This document shows, in pieces, positions 43,575 through 52,791 of a stretch of DNA of 64,000 bases (position 1 is its first letter; every line of letters begins with the position of its first letter). The position numbers and the translations under genes were made by a program. The stretch covers positions 397,715 through 461,714 of the forward strand of contig NZ_JAJIRQ010000001.1 in assembly GCF_025717605.1 (NCBI RefSeq), written 5' to 3'. The notes under the pieces are model-generated. The model was not told the DNA's origin and did not search any database. It saw only the letters and a program-made list of their open reading frames with translations. Source of the DNA: Paucibacter sp. TC2R-5 (GTDB lineage Bacteria; Pseudomonadota; Gammaproteobacteria; Burkholderiales; Burkholderiaceae_C).

Positions 43575-44888
43575 TCAGCTGAAGCGGGAGATGTCCAGCC
43601 CCACAGTATCCGGTGTCTCGCTGCTTGCTTTGCGCCCTGAAATTTGCTCGACCAAGACCTTGGCGGCGCCACAAGCCAAAGGCCAGCCCAGCAAGGATGG
43701 GGAGCCTTGCGCCAGATTCAACCAGACGCCTTCGCGGCCGCTGGCGCCGAGCAAGGGCAGGCCGTCGGCCGCAAGGGCTTGCGAGCCCTGCCAGCGCTGC
43801 ACCTGTGTGCTGAGCATCGCGCCCGGAAACCAATCGTCCAAAGTCCGGTGCATCTGTGCAAGCCTTGCATCATCGAAACGCTCATCAGCCTGTCCTGGCT
43901 GGATGCCTCCAGCCAGCCGGATCCGCTGTCCGATGCGGCTGATGGAGACTTGCTCGCGCAGATCAAGTAGTCCGGCCTTGGGGCCGAGATCGGGGAAGGC
44001 CTCGAGTTGGCGCAGTGGTGCGGTGATCGAATAGCCGTGTACGGTAGTCAGCGCTGCTTTGAGCTTCAGTGCGCGCAGCAGGCTTGCCGCGCCTGCGCCT
44101 GCGCAAATGACGACGGCATCAAAGCTGTCCTCCATGCGACCTAGGGCTGCTGGCTTGGTATCTCCGCCGTCTGCGCTATCTCCGGCCTCACTCAAACGCG
44201 AGGGTTCGGCCAAGCTGTCGGGCGGTGTGTACTCGTGAATCAAGGTGGCCGGCGTGCCGGGCTTCAGCTTGCGCACCGTGGTGTGGAAGCGAAACTGCAC
44301 ACCCAGGCGCTGCGCAGCCAGGCGGATCAGATGGCTGAACTGACGGCAGTTGCCTGCTTCGCCCTGACTCAGATAAACGCCGCCGTGCAGGCGAGTTGCT
44401 TGGTTCAGCCCAGGCTCGACGCTCAGGCATTGCTCGGCGGACAGTGCTTGTGTGCTCACACCAGCGTGCTCAAGCAAGGCCAGGCTGGCGAGAATGGCCT
44501 GTTGCTCGCGCTCGCTGCGCAAGAGTACCAGCACGCCTTCGGCGCGTTCGTAATCCATTTGCAGCTTGCGCTGTAACTCCTGTAGTCTGGCGTGGCTGTA
44601 AAGGCTCAGATGAAGTAGACGTTCGTGTCGCTCGGCCAACTCTTTGCTGCGCCCGGCGCGCCAACGGCGCCAGCCCCAGGCCAAGTTGCCGACGCGTGCA
44701 AGGTCGGCCAAGGAAGTGCGTCCCCAAGCGAGGCTCAGGCCAGGGGCGGTCAGGCCGGCGTTGGCAAAACTGCCCTCGGCGGCGACGCTGCCGCGACGCT
44801 CAAACACGGTGACTTGGTGGCCGTCTGCTGCGCATTCGTAGGCGGTGGTGACGCCGGCAATGCCGGCGCCGATGATGGCAATGCGCAT
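43575..44888 (-). CDS. D-amino acid dehydrogenase small subunit-type flavoprotein (DadA-like)
   Basis: The protein has 437 residues. FAD binding is IIGAGIAGVTTAYECAADGHQVTVFER at the N-terminus, followed by SFANAGLTAPG, a DadA family mark. It is a DAO-fold oxidoreductase ending in a block with LAADGLPLLG and NLAQGSPSLLGWPLACGAA. DadA oxidises D-amino acids, especially D-alanine, at the membrane and feeds the respiratory chain. It carries a Ser/Asp-rich insertion (SRLSEAGDSADGGDT) not typical of the family. Other DAO-type oxidases are possible. It leads a two-gene unit with nnr; dadX is not adjacent. Confidence 0.88.
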   Translation of the reverse strand: MRIAIIGAGIAGVTTAYECAADGHQVTVFERRGSVAAEGSFANAGLTAPGLSLAWGRTSLADLARVGNLAWGWRRWRAGRSKELAERHERLLHLSLYSHARLQELQRKLQMDYERAEGVLVLLRSEREQQAILASLALLEHAGVSTQALSAEQCLSVEPGLNQATRLHGGVYLSQGEAGNCRQFSHLIRLAAQRLGVQFRFHTTVRKLKPGTPATLIHEYTPPDSLAEPSRLSEAGDSADGGDTKPAALGRMEDSFDAVVICAGAGAASLLRALKLKAALTTVHGYSITAPLRQLEAFPDLGPKAGLLDLREQVSISRIGQRIRLAGGIQPGQADERFDDARLAQMHRTLDDWFPGAMLSTQVQRWQGSQALAADGLPLLGASGREGVWLNLAQGSPSLLGWPLACGAAKVLVEQISGRKASSETPDTVGLDISRFS

Positions 44889-44980
44889 CTCAATAGTCTC
44901 TGCTCAAGGCGTTTCAAACATGCTGGGCCAGCCCTATGCGGCTTTATGTCATCGCATACGCCTGGGTTTAAGGTCGTTTT

Positions 44981-45030
44981 GCGGTGCTTTACGGCGCTTT
45001 TCGACTTTACGCGGCGCTATTCGGCGCTCA
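44981..45030. repeat. 10-base-phased direct repeats (NCGGYGCTNT/A)
   Basis: Decamers starting at 44981, 44991, 45011 and 45021 share CGGTGCT or CGGCGCT at the same position; the slot at 45001 is degenerate but keeps the phase. The spacing equals about one DNA turn. They lie 93-142 bases upstream of the dadA start. Possible cooperative protein-binding array; no known consensus recognised. Confidence 0.5.
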
Positions 45031-45152
45031 GGCGGCTGCCGTCCTAGGGTTTTGGCAAAAGGTGGCCAGTGTAGTGCCCTGCCGGCTATTGCCGAGTCGG
45101 CAGCTCGTTCGGCTTGCTGCGCGTGCCGTCTCGAGCCCTTGCTTTGATCGTG

Positions 45153-45158
45153 TATACT
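45153..45158 (+). promoter_or_regulatory. Candidate -10 element (TATACT) of the rpsB operon
   Basis: TATACT is preceded by TG and lies about 205 bases before rpsB. No good -35 element is at standard spacing. The long leader would fit autogenous control by S2, as known for other bacteria. Confidence 0.4.
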
Positions 45159-45362
45159 CCTTGGGTTTTGCTGGGCAAGATGAGCTTCACGGCTCAAAAA
45201 GCAGGCAAATCACTTGTAAGTCAATCGCAAACCGGCCACACAGAGGTGTTGCTGCTGTATTTGAGCTCTTTGCTTGTCGCTGGTTTAGGCGGCGGTGAAT
45301 GAGCGTCACGCTGCAGAGCAATTCGGGCCGGATTTAAGACACAACCTTCGGAGTTAAAAAAT

Positions 45363-46109
45363 ATGTCCGTAACAATGCGCGAAATGCTGGAAGCCGGCGT
45401 TCACTTTGGTCACCAAACTCGTTTTTGGCACCCCAAGATGGCCCCGTACATCTACGGCCACCGCAACAAGATTCACATCATCAACCTCGAGAAGACGCTG
45501 CCTGCGTTCGAAGAGGCGATGACCTTCATCCGCAATCTGTCCTCCAAGGGCGGCCGCGTGATGATGATCGGCACCAAGCGTCAAGCGCGTGAAGTGATCG
45601 CTCTGGAAGCTCAGCGTTGCGGCATGCCTTATGTCGACCAGCGTTGGTTGGGCGGCATGATGACCAACTTCAAGACCGTCAAGGTTTCCTTGAAGGCACT
45701 GAAGGACATGCAAGCTCAAGTTGATGCCGGCACACAGCCAGCCATCAAGAAAGAAGCCTTGATGTTCCAACGCGATCTGGCCAAGCTGGAAAAGAACATT
45801 GGCGGCATCTCCGACATGGGCGGCCTGCCTGACGCCATCTTCGTGATCGACGTGGGTTTCCACAAGATCGCCGTGGCTGAAGCCAAGAAGCTGGGCATCC
45901 CGGTCATCGGCGTGGTTGACACCAACCACTCGCCAATCGGCATCGACTACGTGATCCCAGGTAACGATGACTCGGCCAAGGCCGTGGCTTTGTATGCCCG
46001 CGCCGTGGCTGACGCCGTGTTGGAAGGTCGTGCAAACGCCGGTAACACCGTCGTGCAAGCCGCCGCTCCTGCAGGCGACGAGTTCGTGGAAGTCAGCGAA
46101 GGCGCTTAA
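45363..46109 (+). CDS. rpsB: 30S ribosomal protein S2
   Basis: The protein has 248 residues. It opens with the S2 signature [43 protein letters not shown] and has a second signature, [54 protein letters not shown] lies about 10 bases before the ATG. It heads the rpsB-tsf unit, separated from tsf by an attenuator hairpin. S2 sits on the 30S platform and often represses its own mRNA. Confidence 0.98.
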   Translation: MSVTMREMLEAGVHFGHQTRFWHPKMAPYIYGHRNKIHIINLEKTLPAFEEAMTFIRNLSSKGGRVMMIGTKRQAREVIALEAQRCGMPYVDQRWLGGMMTNFKTVKVSLKALKDMQAQVDAGTQPAIKKEALMFQRDLAKLEKNIGGISDMGGLPDAIFVIDVGFHKIAVAEAKKLGIPVIGVVDTNHSPIGIDYVIPGNDDSAKAVALYARAVADAVLEGRANAGNTVVQAAAPAGDEFVEVSEGA

Positions 46110-46130
46110 GCTTCTTTCGCTCAAACAAGG

Positions 46131-46157
46131 AGGGGGCTGATTCAGTCCCCTTTTTTT
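46131..46157 (+). terminator. Attenuator/terminator between rpsB and tsf
   Basis: AGGGGGCTG at 46131-46139 pairs with CAGTCCCCT at 46143-46151 (one G-T pair), with a 3-base loop and a seven-T run. It looks like a true rho-independent structure that lets only part of the transcripts reach tsf, as described for other rpsB-tsf operons. Confidence 0.85.
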
Positions 46158-46234
46158 CAAAGCATAGCTTTCGGGCTTGCCAGAGTGCCGGTTTAGGCCT
46201 CACTCGCAAGCCCCTTGAATACGGAGATATGAAA

Positions 46235-47131
46235 ATGGCTGCAATTACCGCAAGCATGGTGGCAGAACTGCGTGCCCGCACCGATGCCCCAATGATGGAA
46301 TGCAAAAAGGCGCTGGTCGAAGCCGAGGGCGATTTGGTCCGCGGTGAAGAGATCCTGCGCGTCAAGTTGGGCAACAAGGCCGGCAAGGCTTCTTCGCGCG
46401 TGACCGCCGAAGGCGTTGTGTCCGCTGCCGTGGTGGGTTCGACCGGCGCATTGCTGGAAGTGAACTGCGAAACCGACTTCGTGACCAAGAATGATGCATT
46501 CCTGGCCTTGGTCAACGCCTGTGCCGTGTTGGCTGCCGAGCATGGCGTCAGCGATGTCGCTGCGCTGGCTGCATTGCCGCTGTCGCAAGAAGGCTTTGGC
46601 CCAACGGTTGAAGACGTGCGTCGCGGCCTGATCGGCAAGATCGGCGAGAACATGACCCTGCGCCGCGTCAAGCTGAGCACCGCTGGCAACAAGGTAGCTT
46701 CTTACTTGCACGGCACCCGTATCGGCGTGCTGGTCGAGTATGACGGCGACGAAGTGGCCGCCAAGGACGTCGCCATGCACGTGGCTGCGATGAAGCCTGC
46801 CGCCTTGTCTTCCGCTGATGTGTCGGCCGAACTGGTCGAGAAAGAGCGCAAGATTGCTGCCGAGAAGGCCGCTGAATCCGGCAAGCCGGCTGACATCGTC
46901 GCCAAGATGGTCGAAGGCTCGGTGCAGAAGTTCTTGAAGGAAGTCTCCTTGCTGGACCAAGTGTTCGTCAAGGCGGCCGACGGCAAGCAGACCGTGGCAG
47001 CGATGCTGAAGGAGAAAGCCACCACGATCAAGAGCTTCACGCTCTACGTGGTGGGTGAAGGCATCGAGAAGAAGGTCGATGACTTTGCTGCCGAAGTAGC
47101 CGCGCAAGTGGCTGCCGCCAAGGGGCAATAA
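46235..47131 (+). CDS. tsf: Translation elongation factor Ts
   Basis: The protein has 298 residues. It opens [33 protein letters not shown], with the UBA-like N-terminal domain, the EF-Tu contact motif TDFVTKND and a C-terminal coiled-coil part. I chose the ATG at 46235, eight bases after GGAG; the ATG at 46229 is too close to it. EF-Ts recharges EF-Tu by GDP exchange. A perfect terminator stem follows. Confidence 0.98.
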   Translation: MAAITASMVAELRARTDAPMMECKKALVEAEGDLVRGEEILRVKLGNKAGKASSRVTAEGVVSAAVVGSTGALLEVNCETDFVTKNDAFLALVNACAVLAAEHGVSDVAALAALPLSQEGFGPTVEDVRRGLIGKIGENMTLRRVKLSTAGNKVASYLHGTRIGVLVEYDGDEVAAKDVAMHVAAMKPAALSSADVSAELVEKERKIAAEKAAESGKPADIVAKMVEGSVQKFLKEVSLLDQVFVKAADGKQTVAAMLKEKATTIKSFTLYVVGEGIEKKVDDFAAEVAAQVAAAKGQ

Positions 47132-47146
47132 GCTCCGACGCAAGAC

Positions 47147-47169
47147 AAAGGGCGCCATTGGCGCCCTTT
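47147..47169 (+). terminator. Terminator of tsf
   Basis: A perfect 10-bp stem, AAAGGGCGCC with GGCGCCCTTT, has a 3-base loop and a short T end. It closes the rpsB-tsf unit; pyrH must have its own promoter in 47170-47272. Confidence 0.85.
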
Positions 47170-47272
47170 ACACTTGTGCCTCGGTGCTAGCGGCTCACAA
47201 GGTTTGAGCATCAAGGCACAAGCAAGAAAATAGCAGTACCCAGCAACAAACCACCATCAAGAGGTCAAGACC

Positions 47273-47983
47273 ATGCCCGCGTACAAACGCATTTTGCTCA
47301 AGCTTTCCGGCGAAGCCCTGATGGGCGATGACGCTTTCGGTATCAATCGCGCCACCATCGTGCGCATGGTGCAAGAAATTCGTGAAGTCACGCAAACCGG
47401 CGTTGAGGTCGCGGTTGTGATCGGTGGCGGCAATATTTTCCGCGGTGTGGCGGGCGGTTCGGTCGGGATGGACCGCGCCACGGCCGACTATATGGGCATG
47501 CTGGCTACGGTGATGAATTCGCTCGCCCTGGCCGACACCATGCGCCAAGAAGGCATCGTCGCGCGCGTCATGTCGGCGATCGGCATCGAGCAGGTGGTCG
47601 AGCCCTATGTGCGTCCCAAGGCTTTGCAGTATCTGGAAGAAGGCAAGGTCGTTGTGTTCGCTGCGGGCACCGGCAACCCCTTCTTCACGACCGACACGGC
47701 AGCGGCTTTGCGCGGTGCCGAGATCGGCGCCGAGATCGTCTTGAAGGCGACCAAGGTAGACGGTGTTTACACCGCTGACCCCAAGAAGGATCCGTCGGCG
47801 ACGCGTTATTCGCGTATTTCCTTCGATGACGCGATCAGCAAGAATTTGCAGGTTCTGGACGCCACCGCTTTTGCCTTGTGTCGTGACCAGAAGCTGCCGA
47901 TCCGGGTCTTCAGCATCCTCAAGCCGGGTGCCTTGAAGCGGGTGGTGTTGGGTGAAGATGAAGGCACGCTGGTCCACGTTTAA
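47273..47983 (+). CDS. pyrH: Uridylate kinase
   Basis: The protein has 236 residues. It phosphorylates UMP to UDP and belongs to the amino acid kinase fold, unlike eukaryotic UMP kinases. Motifs: [14 protein letters not shown] at the N-terminus, [29 protein letters not shown] and the ATP-binding [17 protein letters not shown]. It starts with ATG after AGAGG. It is first of the pyrH-frr-uppS-cdsA-dxr-rseP-bamA run. Confidence 0.97.
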   Translation: MPAYKRILLKLSGEALMGDDAFGINRATIVRMVQEIREVTQTGVEVAVVIGGGNIFRGVAGGSVGMDRATADYMGMLATVMNSLALADTMRQEGIVARVMSAIGIEQVVEPYVRPKALQYLEEGKVVVFAAGTGNPFFTTDTAAALRGAEIGAEIVLKATKVDGVYTADPKKDPSATRYSRISFDDAISKNLQVLDATAFALCRDQKLPIRVFSILKPGALKRVVLGEDEGTLVHV

Positions 47984-48042
47984 TGCGGGGCCTGCGTTAA
48001 TTACGAAGTGACGGGTGAATCAGGACATCAAGGTCGAGAATC

Positions 48043-48603
48043 ATGAGCATTGCAGACATCAAGCAAAACGCTGAAGCAAAGATGGCAAAGTCCATCGAGG
48101 CCCTCAAGGGTGAGTTGCACAAAATCCGTACCGGGCGCGCGCATCCGGGCATTCTTGATCAGGTCAGTGTTGACTATTACGGCTCGCCGGTGCCTATCAC
48201 CCAGGTTGCCAATGTGACTCTGCTGGATTCGCGCACGATCAGCGTGCAGCCTTGGGAAAAAGGCATGGGCGCCAAGATCGAGAAAGCGATTCGCGAGTCC
48301 GATCTGGGTCTGAATCCGGCCTCCCAGGGTGATCTGATCCGTGTGCCGATGCCTGCGCTGAACGAAGAGCGCCGCCGCGACCTGACCAAGATCGTTCGCA
48401 ATGCCGGCGAAGACGCCAAGATTGCAGTGCGCAATCTGCGCCGCGACGCCAATGAGCAGGCCAAGAAGCTGACCAAAGAAAAGCTGATCAGCGAAGACGA
48501 CGAGCGTCGCAGCCTTGACGATGCGCAAAAACTCACCGATCGCACGATTGCCGAAATTGATCGCCTGATTGCCGGCAAAGAAGCCGAAATCTTGGCCGTT
48601 TGA
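48043..48603 (+). CDS. frr: Ribosome recycling factor
   Basis: The protein has 186 residues, typical length. A three-helix coiled-coil body ([39 protein letters not shown] and [30 protein letters not shown]) flanks a small beta domain ([14 protein letters not shown]). With EF-G it splits post-termination ribosomes. It is 59 bases after pyrH. Confidence 0.98.
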   Translation: MSIADIKQNAEAKMAKSIEALKGELHKIRTGRAHPGILDQVSVDYYGSPVPITQVANVTLLDSRTISVQPWEKGMGAKIEKAIRESDLGLNPASQGDLIRVPMPALNEERRRDLTKIVRNAGEDAKIAVRNLRRDANEQAKKLTKEKLISEDDERRSLDDAQKLTDRTIAEIDRLIAGKEAEILAV

Positions 48604-48638
48604 GCGGTGCCAGCTCAGTGACGAATGATTTGAGCGGC

Positions 48639-49367
48639 ATGAACAACGAGAAAGCGGCGGGGCCGCGCCATATCGCCATCGTGATGGATGGCAATGGCCG
48701 GTGGGCCAAGAAGCGCTTTTTACCGCGCTTCTTCGGCCACAAGGCCGGTGTCGACAGCTTGGTCAAGATAGTGCAGTCCTGCATCGACCGGGATGTCGAA
48801 TACCTGACTGTGTTTGCCTTCTCCAGCGAGAACTGGAAGCGCCCCAGCGACGAGGTCTCTGGCCTGATGGGCTTGGTGTTGGCGGCGGTGTCGCGCTATC
48901 TGGCCAAGATGGGTCAGATGGGCGTGCGCATCCGTATCGTCGGTGACCGCGACGCTGTCTCGCCCAAACTGCGCAATGCCTGGAACGAGGCCGAGTCGGC
49001 CACCGCGCACAACACCAAGCTGACGATGTCGGTGGCCTTCAATTACGGCGGCCGCTGGGATATCGTGCAGGCCTGCAAGTCTGCTATCACGGCCGGCGTG
49101 CCGGCGGCAGAGTTGACCGAGGCGCGCTTGTCGGAGTTTATGGCGATGAGCTATGCGCCCGACCCCGATCTCTTCATCCGTACCGGCGGTGAGGTGCGCA
49201 TCAGCAACTTCATGCTCTGGCAGGTGGCTTATACCGAGTTTGTGTTTTCCGACTGCCTCTGGCCCGAGTTTGGCGAGAAGCAGTTGGATGCTGCGATCGC
49301 GGCCTTCCGTGATCGTGATCGGCGCTTCGGCGGCGTCAAAGAGGCGCCGGCTGTTGCCGCTGTTTAA
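48639..49367 (+). CDS. uppS: Undecaprenyl diphosphate synthase (isoprenyl transferase)
   Basis: The protein has 242 residues from the ATG at 48639. A TTG at 48600 overlapping frr would add 13 unconserved residues. The catalytic motif HIAIVMDGNGRWAKKR has D17, followed by GHKAGVDSLVKIV, FAFSSENWKRP and the C-terminal DLFIRTGGEVRISNFMLWQVAYTE. It is a cis-prenyltransferase that makes the C55 lipid carrier for peptidoglycan, using precursors from the MEP enzymes IspG and Dxr encoded in this window. Confidence 0.96.
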   Translation: MNNEKAAGPRHIAIVMDGNGRWAKKRFLPRFFGHKAGVDSLVKIVQSCIDRDVEYLTVFAFSSENWKRPSDEVSGLMGLVLAAVSRYLAKMGQMGVRIRIVGDRDAVSPKLRNAWNEAESATAHNTKLTMSVAFNYGGRWDIVQACKSAITAGVPAAELTEARLSEFMAMSYAPDPDLFIRTGGEVRISNFMLWQVAYTEFVFSDCLWPEFGEKQLDAAIAAFRDRDRRFGGVKEAPAVAAV

Positions 49368-49372
49368 ACCCC

Positions 49373-50224
49373 ATGCTAAAGACTCGAATCATCACCGCGC
49401 TCGTCTTGTTGGCGGCGCTGCTGCCGGCCTTGTTCGCGCCGCAGTCTCTGCCTTTCGCCTTGCTCACGCTGTTGATGATCGGTGCGGCCGGCTGGGAATG
49501 GGCGCGTCTGAACGGCATCGTAGGTGCGCCCGCCGTCGCCTTTGGCTTGGCGGTGTCCGCGGCCGCTTGGACTACTTATTTGGCGCTGGGTATGCAAGCC
49601 GCTCCGGCCTGGGCCTGGTGGTTGGCAAGCTTGGTATGGGTCTTGGGTAGCGCCTATGCTTTGCGCGGCGGGCCTAGTCAATGGCCGCACGCGCCCAAAC
49701 TGCTGCGCATGGTCTTGGGTGCCTTGGTCTTGGTTGCCGCCTGGGCTGCGATGGTGCAGGCCAAGGCCACAGGCATCAACTTTTTACTGTCCATTTTTTG
49801 CCTGGTATGGATGGCCGATATCGCAGCCTACTTTGGCGGCCGCGCCTTTGGCAAACGCAAATTGGCGCCGACCATCAGCCCAGGGAAAAGCTGGGAGGGT
49901 GTTTGGTCCGGCATGTTGGGTGTGATGCTGCTGGCTTTCGCGTGGGCTTTTTATATCGATACTCATATCGCGGTGGATTCCCCAAGCCTGTATCAATTGC
50001 TGCTCAAGGGTCAGTCCTTGCCTATTGGGCTGTTCGCACTGGTTTGCTTGAGTGCGATGAGCGTGGTCGGTGATTTGTTCGAGTCTTTGTTGAAGCGCGC
50101 GGTCGGTGCCAAAGACAGCAGTCAATTGCTGCCCGGCCACGGCGGTGTCTTGGATCGAATCGACGCTTTGCTGCCGGTGTTCCCGGTCGCCCTGGCCATG
50201 AGTTCTTTGAGTGTGTTGGCATGA
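49373..50224 (+). CDS. cdsA: Phosphatidate cytidylyltransferase
   Basis: The protein has 283 residues with about eight membrane helices. The CDP-diglyceride synthase signature is at the C-terminus ([21 protein letters not shown], then [19 protein letters not shown]), and [16 protein letters not shown] lies in the middle. It makes CDP-diacylglycerol from phosphatidate and CTP for phospholipid synthesis. It starts five bases after uppS and overlaps dxr by four bases. Confidence 0.95.
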   Translation: MLKTRIITALVLLAALLPALFAPQSLPFALLTLLMIGAAGWEWARLNGIVGAPAVAFGLAVSAAAWTTYLALGMQAAPAWAWWLASLVWVLGSAYALRGGPSQWPHAPKLLRMVLGALVLVAAWAAMVQAKATGINFLLSIFCLVWMADIAAYFGGRAFGKRKLAPTISPGKSWEGVWSGMLGVMLLAFAWAFYIDTHIAVDSPSLYQLLLKGQSLPIGLFALVCLSAMSVVGDLFESLLKRAVGAKDSSQLLPGHGGVLDRIDALLPVFPVALAMSSLSVLA

Positions 50225-51420
50225 GTAGTAGCACCCGTCTTCAGCGCATCACGGTGCTGGGCTCCACCGGCTCCATCGGCGTCAATACGCTGGATGTGTT
50301 GTCTCGCCATCCCGAGCGTTACGAGGTTTTTGCGCTCAGCGCGATGAGCCGTGTCGACGCCTTGCTGGCGCAATGCCTGCAGTGGCGACCCCGCTTTGCG
50401 GTGATGCCTGAACGCGCCCTGGCGCAAGAGTTACGGCTCAAACTGCGCGAGCAGGGCAGCAAGACCGAGGTGCTGGACGGGGCTGAGAGCCTGTCTGAAG
50501 TCGCCGCGCACCCCGATGTGGACATGGTCATGGGCGCGATCGTCGGGGCAGCCGGGCTGGCTCCATGCTTGGCGGCGGCGCGTGCGGGCAAACGCCTGTT
50601 GCTGGCCAACAAGGAAGCCATCGTGGTCGGCGGGGCGCTGTTCATGCAGGCAGTCGAACAGGGTGGGGCGACGCTGCTGCCTATCGACAGCGAGCATTCG
50701 GCGATCTTTCAATGCCTGCCCGAGGATCGCAAGACCTGGGCCCCGCGCATCGATCACATTGTGTTGACGGCGTCCGGTGGGCCCTTCCGTCAACGTGATC
50801 CGGCGACGCTTGCCGAGGTCACGCCCGAGCAAGCTTGCGCGCACCCGAATTGGGTGATGGGCGCCAAGATATCGGTCGATTCGGCTACGATGATGAACAA
50901 GGCCTTGGAGGTGATTGAGGCGCGCTGGCTGTTCGGGCTGGCCCCAGAGCAAATCAAGGTCATCATCCATCCGCAAAGCATCATCCATTCGATGGTGGTG
51001 TGCCGCGATAAATCGGTGTTGGCGCAGCTCGGCACACCCGATATGCGGGTGCCGATCGCCTATGGCTTGTCCTTCCCCGAGCGCATCGAGGCGGGGGCCA
51101 GCCGGCTGGATCTGCTCAGCGGACCCTCTTTGAGTTTTGAAGAAGCTGACGAGCGGCGGTTTCCGGGCTTGTACCTGTCTTGGCAAGCCCTGCGCGGCCC
51201 TGAAGGCGCGACAGCGGTCTTGAACGCGGCCAACGAGGTAGCCGTCGAGGCCTTCTTGAGCCGGCGGCTGCGCTTTGACCAGATTCACCAGATCAACTGC
51301 GCCAGCCTTGAGGCCGTGCGGCCCGAAGCGGGTGAATGTGCCGATGTGGCTGGTCTGCTGGGGCTGGACGCGCGTACGCGCCGGCATGCGCAAGGCTTGA
51401 TTGCGGGCCTGTCTGCATGA
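50221..51420 (+). CDS. dxr: 1-deoxy-D-xylulose 5-phosphate reductoisomerase
   Basis: The protein has 399 residues. NADPH binding is [19 protein letters not shown]. The substrate and metal region includes [47 protein letters not shown] and the flexible loop region [10 protein letters not shown]. It makes MEP, the first committed intermediate of the isoprenoid pathway. It overlaps cdsA and rseP by ATGA at each end, so it is tightly coupled. Confidence 0.97.
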   Translation: MSSSTRLQRITVLGSTGSIGVNTLDVLSRHPERYEVFALSAMSRVDALLAQCLQWRPRFAVMPERALAQELRLKLREQGSKTEVLDGAESLSEVAAHPDVDMVMGAIVGAAGLAPCLAAARAGKRLLLANKEAIVVGGALFMQAVEQGGATLLPIDSEHSAIFQCLPEDRKTWAPRIDHIVLTASGGPFRQRDPATLAEVTPEQACAHPNWVMGAKISVDSATMMNKALEVIEARWLFGLAPEQIKVIIHPQSIIHSMVVCRDKSVLAQLGTPDMRVPIAYGLSFPERIEAGASRLDLLSGPSLSFEEADERRFPGLYLSWQALRGPEGATAVLNAANEVAVEAFLSRRLRFDQIHQINCASLEAVRPEAGECADVAGLLGLDARTRRHAQGLIAGLSA

Positions 51421-52781
51421 GCACCTTGCTGGCTTTTCTGCTGACCTTGGGCGTGCTGGTTGTCGTGCATGAGTACGGTCATTACCGTGTTGCCCGCGCC
51501 TGCGGCGTCAAAGTACTGCGCTTCTCGGTCGGCTTTGGCAAGGTGCTTTGGCGCCGCCAAAGTGGCCCCGATGCCACCGAATTCACGCTCTGTGCTTTGC
51601 CCTTGGGCGGCTATGTGCGCATGCTGGATGAGCGCGAAGGGCCGGTTGATCCTGCACTGCGCTCGCAAGCGTTCAACAACCGGCCGCTTCGGCAACGCGT
51701 GGTGGTGGTGGCGGCCGGGCCTTTGGCTAACTTGTTATTGGCTGTGCTGCTGTTTGCCGGCGCGATGTGGGTGGGTACCAGCGAGCCCAAGGCCTTGTTG
51801 GGTACGCCCCCTAGCGATTCGGTGGCGGCCCGCGCTGGCCTGCGGGCGGGCGACTGGGTACGGGCAACTTCCCATGATGGCCAAGAGTGGCGCGATCTAG
51901 CGTCGTATACCGAATTGATGACGACCCTGCTAGAGGCTGTGTCTACTGGCGAGACGGTCCATCTGGATGTGTCCGATGCCGGCGGTCATGGGCGGCGCAG
52001 CTTGGTTCTCGACACCAGTCGCTTGAATGCCGCCAGCATGGATGCGGCCAGCTTGCGCAAGCTGGGCTTGTCGCCGCTGAGTGAGGCTGTCCTGGGCAAG
52101 GTCAGCCCGGGCGGCGCGGCTGCGCAGGCCGGTTTGCTTGAAGGGGATGTGGTCCGCCAAGTGGACGGCTTGCCGGTCAGCGATGCGGCTGCTTTGCGCG
52201 AGCTGATTCGGCGCTCGGTGCAAGCCGATGGGCCGGTGAAGTCGCAATGGTTGATCGAACGCGGTGGCCAGCGTCTAGAGATTGAGGTAAGTCCGCGCGC
52301 GGTCAGCGATGCTGGGCAAACCATCGGGCGAATCGAGGCAATGGTCGGTGCGGCACCGCAGATGGTCAAGGTTAGCCGTGGCTTTTTTGAGGGGCTGAAT
52401 CTGGGTGTCCAACGCACCTGGAGCGTGTCCTGGATGACCTTGAAGGTGTTTGGCCGCATGTTGGTTGGCGAGGCCTCGCTGAAGAATTTGAGTGGGCCGT
52501 TGACGATTGCCGACTATGCGGGTCAGTCGGCTCGTTCGGGCCTGGCGCAGTACTTGGGATTTTTGGCGCTGGTCAGTGTTAGCCTTGGCGTCTTGAACTT
52601 GCTGCCGCTGCCCATGCTCGATGGCGGACACCTGATGTATTATCTTTTCGAGGGTTTAAGCGGCCGCCCGGTCTCGGAGTGGTGGCAAACGCAGCTGCAA
52701 CGCGCAGGGGCGTTGATCCTGATGCTGATGATGGCCCTAGCCCTTTCTAACGACGTGGTCCGCTTGACGGGCCTGCATTGA
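51417..52781 (+). CDS. rseP: Site-2 intramembrane protease RseP
   Basis: The protein has 454 residues from the ATG overlapping the dxr stop. The zinc motif is HEYGH (H18, E19, H22) in the first membrane helix. Two PDZ domains lie in the periplasm ([22 protein letters not shown] and [18 protein letters not shown]). The second catalytic motif is [16 protein letters not shown] near the C-terminus. RseP cleaves RseA to release sigma-E and clears signal peptides. Its place beside bamA fits its role in outer-membrane stress. Confidence 0.96.
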   Translation: MSTLLAFLLTLGVLVVVHEYGHYRVARACGVKVLRFSVGFGKVLWRRQSGPDATEFTLCALPLGGYVRMLDEREGPVDPALRSQAFNNRPLRQRVVVVAAGPLANLLLAVLLFAGAMWVGTSEPKALLGTPPSDSVAARAGLRAGDWVRATSHDGQEWRDLASYTELMTTLLEAVSTGETVHLDVSDAGGHGRRSLVLDTSRLNAASMDAASLRKLGLSPLSEAVLGKVSPGGAAAQAGLLEGDVVRQVDGLPVSDAAALRELIRRSVQADGPVKSQWLIERGGQRLEIEVSPRAVSDAGQTIGRIEAMVGAAPQMVKVSRGFFEGLNLGVQRTWSVSWMTLKVFGRMLVGEASLKNLSGPLTIADYAGQSARSGLAQYLGFLALVSVSLGVLNLLPLPMLDGGHLMYYLFEGLSGRPVSEWWQTQLQRAGALILMLMMALALSNDVVRLTGLH

Positions 52782-52791
52782 CTCTATCTGC

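Larger units (their letters stand above)
44889..45362. other. 474-base region between divergent dadA and rpsB
   Basis: No convincing gene is seen; a 62-codon ORF at 45114-45302 has no family features. The region holds a 10-base-phased repeat (44981-45030), a -10 element for rpsB (45153-45158), a small TGAGC/GCTCA stem-loop (45181-45196) and about 200 bases of rpsB leader. Confidence 0.6.

Noticed and set aside
44981..45030. CRISPR array
   Set aside because: Repeat units are only 10 bases with no spacers; no cas genes are in the window.
45114..45302. 62-codon ORF in the rpsB leader, considered as a leader peptide
   Set aside because: No ribosome site, no family features, and the candidate rpsB promoter lies inside it.
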